Shown in pieces: positions 1-4,854 of a DNA stretch of 6,232 bases. The translations under genes and the position numbers were made by a program. This stretch comes from Pseudomonadota bacterium. GTDB lineage: Bacteria > Pseudomonadota > Alphaproteobacteria > Rhizobiales > Hyphomicrobiaceae. Below the pieces are notes generated by a model. It was given only the letters and a program-made list of their open reading frames with translations, was not told the origin of the DNA and did not search any database. The stretch is taken from assembly GCA_023390485.1 (NCBI GenBank), contig JAEWCT010000012.1, positions 1-6,232 on the forward strand, read 5' to 3'. Every line of letters starts with the position of its first letter. Position 1 is the stretch's first letter.

Positions 1-95
1 CGGACGGGGGAATGCCGCAGAGTTTCGCCGGGCATGGTGAACAAAGCGTTGCGCGGCGTATCGCCGAGCTTGTCAGGCGCTCCCCATTGCGGCAT
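1..95 (-). CDS. Possible 5' end of a divergent gene, cut by the left edge (unknown product)
   Basis: On the minus strand an ATG at 95-93 opens a frame with no stop up to the left edge, about 31 codons. The product would begin MPQWGAPDKLGDTPRNALF, and a second in-frame ATG lies at 35-33. Third codon positions are mostly G or C, as in the real genes of the window. A gene here would be divergent from hprA, which is a common arrangement. Against it, there is no good Shine-Dalgarno sequence before either ATG, 31 open codons are not significant in DNA this GC-rich, and I do not recognise the peptide. It could equally be non-coding leader. Confidence 0.25.
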   Translation of the reverse strand, partial: MPQWGAPDKLGDTPRNALFTMPGETLRHSPV

Positions 96-145
96 GGATC
101 GGCCCAGTCTAGTGCACTCATACTTTCGGGGGAGGAACCGTTCCC
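60..145 (+). promoter_or_regulatory. hprA leader: putative promoter region and ribosome binding site
   Basis: A strong Shine-Dalgarno sequence, GGAGG at 131-135 within a G-rich run, sits 10 nt before the hprA ATG. A -35-like TTGTCA at 70-75 has no convincing -10 at the usual distance. A second candidate pair, TTGCGG at 87-92 and TAGTGC at 110-115 with a 17-bp spacer, is weak. A short dyad, GGAAC-C-GTTCC at 134-144, covers part of the Shine-Dalgarno and the spacer. Only the ribosome binding site is well supported; exact promoter elements cannot be fixed by eye. Confidence 0.4.
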
Positions 146-1114
146 ATGAGCAAGAAGAAGATCCTAGTCACCTGGCCGCTTCCGCCGGCCGTCATGGAGC
201 GGGCCCGCGCTACCTATGACGTTATCGCCCATGGCGATGATCCCAAGATCACCATCGACGAAATGCTGGACACGGCGAAGTCCGTCGATGCGATCCTGCT
301 GACGCTCAACGAGAAGTGTCCGAAGGCGGTGATCGACCGCATCCCCGACAACATCAAGTGCATCTCGACGTTCTCGATCGGCTTCGATCACATCGATCTC
401 GAAGCTTGCAAGAAGCGCGGCATCAAGGTCGGCAACGCGCCGCACGGCGTCACCGTCGCGACGGCGGAAATCGCCATGCTGTTGTTGCTCGGTTCGGCTC
501 GTCGCGCCTCCGAAGGCGAGAAGATGCTCCGCACGCGCTCCTGGCCCGGCTGGCAGCCGCTACAGCTCGTTGGGCAACGTCTCGACAACAAGAACCTCGG
601 CATCTATGGCTTCGGCAAGATCGGCCAGGCCCTCGCGCAGCGCGCGCGCGGCTTCGACATGAACGTCCATTACTACGACATCTACCGGGCGAAGCCCGAG
701 GTCGAGGCGAAGTACAACGCCACCTATCACGACAGCCTCGACAGTCTCTTGAAGGTCTCGCAGTTCTTCTCGATCAACGCGCCTTCGACGCCGGAGACGC
801 GCTACTTCTTCAATAAGGACGTTATCGAGAAGCTGCCGAAAGGCGCCATTGTCGTGAACACGGCGCGCGGCGACCTTGTCAAGGACGAGGACATGATCGC
901 GGCGCTGAAGTCCGGGCGCTTGGGATACGCCGGCCTCGACGTCTTCGCGGGCGAGCCGAAGATCAACGAAGGCTACTACGATTTGCCGAACACGTTCCTG
1001 TTCCCGCATCTGGGATCTGCAGCCATCGAAGCGCGCAACCAGATGGGCTTCGAAGCGCTCGACAACATCGACGCCTTCTTCGCCGGCAAGGACATGCCGT
1101 TCAAGCTGGCCTGA
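146..1114 (+). CDS. hprA: Hydroxypyruvate reductase / glycerate dehydrogenase (serine cycle)
   Basis: This is a cytosolic NADH-dependent D-2-hydroxyacid dehydrogenase of 322 residues that reduces hydroxypyruvate to D-glycerate in the serine cycle. The length and nearly continuous similarity, recalled from memory, match Hyphomicrobium methylovorum glycerate dehydrogenase. The first ~100 residues and the C-terminal tail form the substrate domain. The central Rossmann domain carries the dinucleotide motif GFGKIG (155-160), followed by Asp178 at the end of the second strand, which favours NAD(H) over NADP(H). The family's catalytic residues are present: Arg241 (NTARGD), Glu270 (AGEP) and His288 (FPHLG). 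The ATG at 146 follows GGAGG by 10 nt and matches the family N-terminus (MSKKKI). The gene is followed by its own terminator, so it is probably monocistronic. It is separated from its pathway partner sgaA by two minus-strand genes. Glyoxylate reduction is a likely side activity. Confidence 0.96.
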   Translation: MSKKKILVTWPLPPAVMERARATYDVIAHGDDPKITIDEMLDTAKSVDAILLTLNEKCPKAVIDRIPDNIKCISTFSIGFDHIDLEACKKRGIKVGNAPHGVTVATAEIAMLLLLGSARRASEGEKMLRTRSWPGWQPLQLVGQRLDNKNLGIYGFGKIGQALAQRARGFDMNVHYYDIYRAKPEVEAKYNATYHDSLDSLLKVSQFFSINAPSTPETRYFFNKDVIEKLPKGAIVVNTARGDLVKDEDMIAALKSGRLGYAGLDVFAGEPKINEGYYDLPNTFLFPHLGSAAIEARNQMGFEALDNIDAFFAGKDMPFKLA

Positions 1115-1137
1115 ATTCGTTTCGTCACGACCTTCAC

Positions 1138-1168
1138 ATGGCCGGGCTCGCCTCGGCCATTTTTGTTT
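1138..1168 (+). terminator. Rho-independent terminator of hprA
   Basis: Perfect 7-bp stem ATGGCCG (1138-1144) / CGGCCAT (1154-1160) with a 9-nt loop, followed at once by a T-rich tract (TTTTGTTT, 1161-1168; five consecutive T counting the stem's last base). It starts 23 nt after the hprA stop. On the opposite strand the hairpin has A residues before it and no T tract after it, so it looks directional for hprA and not for the converging membrane-protein gene. Confidence 0.85.
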
Positions 1169-1174
1169 GAGCGG

Positions 1175-1957
1175 CTATTTGAGCGCTTCCGATGGATAGT
1201 AGTGTTCGAAGGCGCCCGACAAATCCCAAAAGAACCGGACGGTGTTGGCGGCGATGAGTATCAGAGAGCAGGCAAGCTCGCCGATGCCCGCGCTCCAGTG
1301 CCAAAGCGCGATTGCGAGCGCGAACGAGATCAAATTGATGCGCAACCATTCGAGATGGGGGCGTAAGAGCGGGCTTCCTGCTGGCAGTACGAAAAAATAC
1401 TGAATCGCGAGGAATATGGCGTCGAGCGCATAGAGAATGGCTAACACGAGCAGGAACGACGACAGAGCTTTTGACAGGCTCGTCTGATTGGCAAAAGTCT
1501 CGCCAAGGACGACGAAGACGGTTGCCGTGAAACCCAGCATGAAGAGGTCGGTTGCCAGTTCCTTCCAATCTGGCGGCTGCTTCTGCGCCGGGTCCAGGTA
1601 CTTCGTGTCGAGCATCCTCTCCGAGCCGAGATAGATCAGGCTGAGAGGCGAGATGAACGAGATGAAGACCGCAAGATACGTCAGCCGGGCGCTCCAATCT
1701 TCGTTCAGCACCTTGTCCATGGCGACCAGGTTTTGGATGAGTTGCGTAAGGGCAAAGCCCATGACGACCGCGTAGAGCCTCTTGATCTGATCCAACGTTC
1801 GCCCGCGCTCGGCCAGAATTCGTGCATTGGCGGCAGCATCATCCCGGCCCGCGAGAAAAACTCCCAGATCGCTGAATGTCTTTGTGCTGTTGGCCATAGC
1901 CGCCAGCACGTTCCTATCAGTTTCGGTAGCTTCAATGCGTAAAACAAAATCAGGCAT
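1175..1957 (-). CDS. Multi-pass integral membrane protein, unknown function
   Basis: A 260-residue protein I cannot assign to a family. The first ~58 residues are polar and probably cytoplasmic, with a helical Ala/Arg/Glu-rich stretch at about 38-60. Hydrophobic segments follow at roughly 61-80, 92-111, 136-153, 166-191, 205-220 and 222-244, so five or six membrane passes. The C-terminus is short and aromatic (FFWDLSGAFEHYYPSE). There is no signal peptide and no transporter or enzyme motif. I chose the ATG at 1957 because GGAGG lies 8 nt upstream (1966-1970). The longer alternative, a GTG at 2026, has no ribosome binding site and lies at the edge of an inverted repeat. The gene follows the amidase on the same strand with a 115-bp gap, so it may be co-transcribed or have its own promoter. 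The first ~15 codons are rich in A/T third positions and include TTA, unlike hprA and sgaA, hinting at low expression or transfer. Confidence 0.85.
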   Translation of the reverse strand: MPDFVLRIEATETDRNVLAAMANSTKTFSDLGVFLAGRDDAAANARILAERGRTLDQIKRLYAVVMGFALTQLIQNLVAMDKVLNEDWSARLTYLAVFISFISPLSLIYLGSERMLDTKYLDPAQKQPPDWKELATDLFMLGFTATVFVVLGETFANQTSLSKALSSFLLVLAILYALDAIFLAIQYFFVLPAGSPLLRPHLEWLRINLISFALAIALWHWSAGIGELACSLILIAANTVRFFWDLSGAFEHYYPSEALK

Positions 1958-1965
1958 GGCCAGTC

Positions 1966-1970
1966 CCTCC
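1966..1970 (-). promoter_or_regulatory. Ribosome binding site deciding the membrane-protein start
   Basis: GGAGG on the minus strand, 8 nt before the ATG at 1957-1955. It supports the 260-residue form over the 283-residue form that would start at the GTG at 2026. Confidence 0.75.
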
Positions 1971-1984
1971 AACCCGAACCGCCG

Positions 1985-2013
1985 ATAGGAGGGCAGAAGT
2001 AACGGCTGTGCAA
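1985..2013 (-). promoter_or_regulatory. Candidate promoter for the membrane-protein gene
   Basis: On the minus strand TTGCAC (2013-2008) and TCCTAT (1990-1985) are separated by exactly 17 bp, with the ribosome binding site and ATG downstream. Each hexamer matches the sigma-70 consensus at only three of six positions, so this is weak. The position directly downstream of the inverted repeat at 2015-2047 makes it somewhat more plausible. Confidence 0.3.
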
Positions 2014-2014
2014 G

Positions 2015-2047
2015 TACTGCGTTCACGTCGTATTTTTGAACGCAGTA
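2015..2047. repeat. Perfect 11-bp inverted repeat between amidase and membrane-protein genes
   Basis: TACTGCGTTCA (2015-2025) and its exact reverse complement TGAACGCAGTA (2037-2047) flank an 11-bp A/T-rich centre. Arm centres are 22 bp apart, about two helical turns, which suits a dimeric DNA-binding protein. Neither strand has a T tract directly after the hairpin, so it is not a canonical terminator. It lies 25 bp past the amidase stop and just upstream of the candidate promoter of the membrane gene. It could be an operator, or an RNA hairpin ending or stabilising the amidase transcript. Confidence 0.7.
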
Positions 2048-2072
2048 GGACGAGTTTTTCAGTAAGATACTG

Positions 2073-3407
2073 TCATCGCTCTTTCATCATCCACGCTGCG
2101 GCGCGGAGCAGCCCTGCATCGTCGCCGCGCGCGCCGACGAGCTGCACGCCGAGAGGAAGCCCGCCGATCTTCAACAGCGGCAGCGAGATGCACGGCATCT
2201 CGAGATAGGTCCAAAGCCCGTTGAACATCGGACTGCCCGTGCTGCCGAGGCCGATGGGAGCGACGCCCTGGCTAGCAGGCGTTAGGAGAGCGTCGCACGT
2301 CGAGAGCACCGGACGAAGCACGTCGTAGAGCGCGGTCTGCTTCTTCCGCGCGGCCGCATAGTCCGCCTCGGAAAACGTCCGGCCCTCCGCGATGATCTCC
2401 TTGAGTTTCCCCGACACGCGATCCGGATTTTCGTCGGCAATCGGACCATAGTTTCGCGCGATATCGGAAAACTGCACGATCTGCTGGAGCCGCAGGATCT
2501 CGTCGAACTCCGGCGGCAACGGCACCTCAGCAATTCCGAAGCGCGAAGCGAACCCTTCGAACGCCGCGCGCATGGCTTCGTCGCCTCGCGGCCACGCCGG
2601 TGTTTTCACGAACGCCAGGCGCGGCGCCTGCAACTCGGATGCTTTGAGCGCTGCCAAAAGCGAAGGCTTCGCTTTGTCCGTCATGTCGCCGTCGGCCGCG
2701 TCGAAGTCGCTTATGCCGTCGAACAAAAGCGCGATGTCCTCGACCGACCGCGCATAGCCGCCGATCGTATCGAGCGGCGGCGACTGCGCCAGAACGCCGG
2801 TGCGCGACGTATATCCGAACGTCGGTTTGAAACCGATGACACCGCAGTAGGAGGCGGGCCTGATGACCGATCCCGCCGTCTGCGTGCCGAGCGCCAGTGC
2901 AACCTGATCGTCCGCGACGGCCGCAGCCGAGCCTGACGAGGAACCGCCGGGCGTCCGTTCAGGATCGTGCGGATTGTGCGTTTTTCCAGGGCCGAAGAAG
3001 GCAAGCTCCGTCGTTACCGTTTTGCCGAGGATGATGGCGCCAGCGGACTTGAGCGCCGTCACGACGAACGCGTCTTGCGACGGCTGCCGACCGGCGAAAA
3101 CCTCCGAGCCGAGTTCCGTCGGAAAGTCTTTCGTATCGATGACGTCCTTGACGCCGACAGGAATGCCCGCGAGCGGGGACATCGCTTCGCCGCGGGCCCG
3201 CTTGGCGTCGCTCTCGCGCGCGGCCGTGAGCGCACGATCGGCATCGAAGTGTGTCCACGCCCCGACGTCAGCGTCGCGTTCACTGATCCGCGTAATGTAG
3301 GCACCCACAAGATCCGTCGACGTGACGTCGCCCGCGATCAGCGCCTCGCGCGCTTCCGAAGCGGTGAGCCGCGTGAGGTTGTCTCGGCGGACATGTGCCT
3401 TGCTCAA
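2073..3407 (-). CDS. Amidase-signature family hydrolase (amidase)
   Basis: A complete 444-residue serine hydrolase of the amidase-signature family, which cleaves carboxamide C-N bonds and releases ammonia or an amine. The Ser-cisSer-Lys triad is visible: Lys87 (GIPVGVKD), cis-Ser156 in the Gly/Ser-rich loop GGSSSGS (154-160) and nucleophile Ser180 (TAGSVIRPAS). The spacing of 24 residues between the two serines is that of GatA and malonamidase. The C-terminal stretch around WTYLEMPCISLPL (about 403-415) is also typical. No GatB or GatC lies nearby and the protein lacks the usual GatA length, so tRNA amidotransferase function is unlikely. The start is TTG at 3407, with AGGGA 7 nt upstream; no in-frame ATG fits better. 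No signal peptide is seen, so it is probably cytoplasmic. It is divergent from sgaA across 232 bp. The substrate cannot be read from the sequence; short aliphatic amides, aryl amides or urea derivatives are all possible. Confidence 0.92.
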   Translation of the reverse strand: MSKAHVRRDNLTRLTASEAREALIAGDVTSTDLVGAYITRISERDADVGAWTHFDADRALTAARESDAKRARGEAMSPLAGIPVGVKDVIDTKDFPTELGSEVFAGRQPSQDAFVVTALKSAGAIILGKTVTTELAFFGPGKTHNPHDPERTPGGSSSGSAAAVADDQVALALGTQTAGSVIRPASYCGVIGFKPTFGYTSRTGVLAQSPPLDTIGGYARSVEDIALLFDGISDFDAADGDMTDKAKPSLLAALKASELQAPRLAFVKTPAWPRGDEAMRAAFEGFASRFGIAEVPLPPEFDEILRLQQIVQFSDIARNYGPIADENPDRVSGKLKEIIAEGRTFSEADYAAARKKQTALYDVLRPVLSTCDALLTPASQGVAPIGLGSTGSPMFNGLWTYLEMPCISLPLLKIGGLPLGVQLVGARGDDAGLLRAAAWMMKER

Positions 3408-3414
3408 CGTTTTG

Positions 3415-3419
3415 TCCCT
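3415..3419 (-). promoter_or_regulatory. Ribosome binding site supporting the amidase TTG start
   Basis: AGGGA on the minus strand, within the A-rich stretch AAAGGGACAAAA, ends 7 nt before the TTG at 3407-3405. It is the main reason to accept a TTG start codon. Confidence 0.6.
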
Positions 3420-3432
3420 TTGTTTCGATCGC

Positions 3433-3456
3433 TTGCCGCCTGCGCGGGCGCGGCAA
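3433..3456. repeat. Inverted repeat in the amidase leader
   Basis: TTGCCGC (3433-3439) and GCGGCAA (3450-3456) form perfect 7-bp arms around a GC-rich 10-nt loop. If the amidase transcript starts upstream of it, the hairpin sits in the leader, ending about 25 nt before the start codon. GC-rich DNA produces such repeats by chance fairly often. Confidence 0.4.
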
Positions 3457-3469
3457 CGCAGCGCGTGTC

Positions 3470-3483
3470 AATATCGCGGTATT
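3470..3483. promoter_or_regulatory. Near-palindromic candidate operator
   Basis: AATATCGCGGTATT is a 14-bp palindrome with a single mismatch pair (T3474/G3479). It overlaps by two bases the minus-strand TTGACA (3471-3466), the best -35 candidate for the amidase. A regulator bound here could affect the amidase, sgaA or both. No regulator gene is in the window to pair it with. Confidence 0.35.
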
Positions 3484-3625
3484 TACAGGAAAGAAGCATT
3501 TTTTCTGCTTGAGGACCCAGCCGAGACAAAAAGCGCCGCGGATCGGCCGAAATCGGGCTTTCAGACAATTGTATCCGGCGCGGTTCGGTACTAGGACACC
3601 CCCGGAGACGAATAAGAAGATCCTT

Positions 3626-3630
3626 GAGGA
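3626..3630 (+). promoter_or_regulatory. Ribosome binding site of sgaA
   Basis: GAGGA, 9 nt before the ATG at 3640, in an A/T-rich spacer. It fixes the start of the 400-residue product. Confidence 0.65.
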
Positions 3631-3639
3631 CTATAGATA

Positions 3640-4842
3640 ATGACGAGAGAAAACCGCCGCCCCGGCCGCCACTTCTTGCAGATCCCAGGGCCAACGCCCG
3701 TGCCGGAGCGCATTTTGGCGGCCATGTCGCGTCAGATTCTCGATCATCGTGGTCTTGAGTTCGGTCAGCTCGGCAGGCGCGTCCTCTCAGGGATCAAGGG
3801 CCTGTTCAAGACGCAGGGCCACGTCATCATCTATCCGTCGTCCGGTTCGGGCGCCTGGGAAGCTGGTCTCAGCAACACGCTGTCGCCCGGCGACAAGGTC
3901 CTGATGTGCGAGACCGGCCAGTTCGCCGTTCTCTGGGAAGCCATGGCGCGCCGCCTCGGCCTCGAGACGGAAGTCATCCCGACCGATTGGCGCATCGGCG
4001 CCGATGCCAATCTCATCGAGAAGAGGCTGAAGGCCGACACGTCTCAAAAGATCAAGGCCGTTTGCGTCGTACACAACGAGACGTCGACGGGTTGCCTCAC
4101 GCGGCTCGACGAGGTGCGCAAGGCGATGGATGCCGCGAAGCATCCAGCGCTGCTCATGGTCGACGCGATTTCCTCGCTCGCCGCAGCCGACATCCGCCAC
4201 GACGAGTGGGGCATCGACGTCACCGTTTCCGGTTCGCAGAAGGGCATGATGCTGCCGCCCGGCCTGTCGTTCACGGCCATCAGCGCCAAGGCGATCGAAG
4301 CGTCGAAGGCGGCTCAGCTCAAGAAGTCCTACTTCGCTTGGGACGACATGCTGGCGCTGAACGCGACGGGCTACTTCCCGTACACCCCGGCGACTGGCTT
4401 GCTCTATGGCCTTGCCGAGTCGATCGACATGATCAACGAGGAAGGCCTCGAGAACGTCTTCGCGCGTCACCGCCGCTTGGCCGAAGCAACACGCCGCGCC
4501 GTCGAGGCATGGGGCTTCGAGATCCAATGCCGCGATCCGAAGTACTACTCGCCCGCGGTGACGACGGTCGTCATGCCCGAAGGCCACAACGCCGATAACT
4601 ATCGCAAGCTCGTTCTCGACAACTTCAACATGTCGCTCGGAACCGGCCTGAACAAGATCGCGGGCAAAGCCTTCCGCATCGCCCATCTGGGCGACACCAA
4701 CGAGCTGACGGTTCTCGGCGCGTTGACCGGTGTCGAGATGGGCTTCGAGCTTGCGGGCGTTCCGCATAAGAAGGGCGGCGTCGCCGCCGCGATGAGCTAC
4801 ATTGCCGAAACGGCAGCCTCGGTGAAGGCCGTCGCAGCTTAA
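3640..4842 (+). CDS. sgaA: Serine-glyoxylate aminotransferase (serine cycle)
   Basis: A 400-residue class V (fold type I) PLP aminotransferase. It transfers the amino group of serine to glyoxylate, giving hydroxypyruvate and glycine, and so supplies the substrate of the hprA product. Visible signatures are the PLP-phosphate loop around SSGSGAWEA (67-75), Asp175 (MVDAISS) that pairs with the pyridine nitrogen, the Schiff-base lysine Lys201 (SGSQKG) and Arg346 (FRIAHLG) that binds the substrate carboxylate. The N-terminal PGPTPVPERIL and DHRG motifs are typical of the serine/alanine-glyoxylate aminotransferase group. Length agrees with known methylotroph enzymes of about 400 residues. The ATG follows GAGGA by 9 nt. 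It stands alone on the plus strand, with a divergent amidase upstream and a convergent ligase 12 bp downstream. Codon use is strongly C/G-ending, as expected for a highly expressed methylotrophy gene. Alanine-glyoxylate activity is a possible alternative, but the nearby hprA favours the serine cycle. Confidence 0.95.
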   Translation: MTRENRRPGRHFLQIPGPTPVPERILAAMSRQILDHRGLEFGQLGRRVLSGIKGLFKTQGHVIIYPSSGSGAWEAGLSNTLSPGDKVLMCETGQFAVLWEAMARRLGLETEVIPTDWRIGADANLIEKRLKADTSQKIKAVCVVHNETSTGCLTRLDEVRKAMDAAKHPALLMVDAISSLAAADIRHDEWGIDVTVSGSQKGMMLPPGLSFTAISAKAIEASKAAQLKKSYFAWDDMLALNATGYFPYTPATGLLYGLAESIDMINEEGLENVFARHRRLAEATRRAVEAWGFEIQCRDPKYYSPAVTTVVMPEGHNADNYRKLVLDNFNMSLGTGLNKIAGKAFRIAHLGDTNELTVLGALTGVEMGFELAGVPHKKGGVAAAMSYIAETAASVKAVAA

Positions 4843-4854
4843 CGCGATACGCTC

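Larger units (their letters stand above)
3408..3639. promoter_or_regulatory. Divergent intergenic region between amidase and sgaA
   Basis: This 232-bp stretch must hold promoters for both genes. On the minus strand a perfect TTGACA (3471-3466) could be the -35 of the amidase, but no A/T-rich -10 follows at 15-19 bp. On the plus strand TTGTAT (3569-3574) and TAGGAC (3592-3597) have a 17-bp spacer but match the consensus weakly. Symmetric elements here are the near-palindrome at 3470-3483, an exact 8-bp palindrome ACAATTGT (3565-3572) and the repeat at 3433-3456. In Methylobacterium the sga promoter is controlled by the LysR-type regulator QscR; I cannot identify a convincing site here. Confidence 0.5.

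Noticed and set aside
34..219. Short plus-strand frame overlapping the hprA start
   Set aside because: It overlaps hprA by 74 bases, has no ribosome binding site and gives an Arg/Ser/His-rich peptide typical of a wrong frame in GC-rich DNA.
560..1009. Antisense frame of 149 codons inside hprA
   Set aside because: Same explanation as for the sgaA shadow: hprA is conserved along the whole stretch and the antisense peptide is Arg/Val-rich with no domain.
1958..2026. Longer membrane protein starting at the GTG at 2026
   Set aside because: No ribosome binding site precedes it, it adjoins the inverted repeat, and the ATG at 1957 has a well-placed GGAGG.
2060..2072. CAGTA-AGA-TACTG hairpin next to a T run, as a terminator
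   Set aside because: The stem is only 5 bp. On the minus strand it is followed by A residues, and on the plus strand the T run comes before it, so it cannot be an intrinsic terminator for the amidase.
2073..3407. GatA subunit of the tRNA amidotransferase
   Set aside because: The catalytic triad fits any amidase-signature enzyme; no gatB or gatC is adjacent and the TAGSVIRPAS nucleophile loop is more typical of general amidases.
3494..3510. AAGCA / TGCTT hairpin in the divergent region
   Set aside because: Five-base arms around a T-rich loop are expected by chance; no coding transcript ends here.
3787..4767. Open antisense frame of 326 codons inside sgaA
   Set aside because: The sense frame has full aminotransferase motifs. 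Long open antisense frames are common when codons end in C/G, and the predicted peptide has no recognisable domain.
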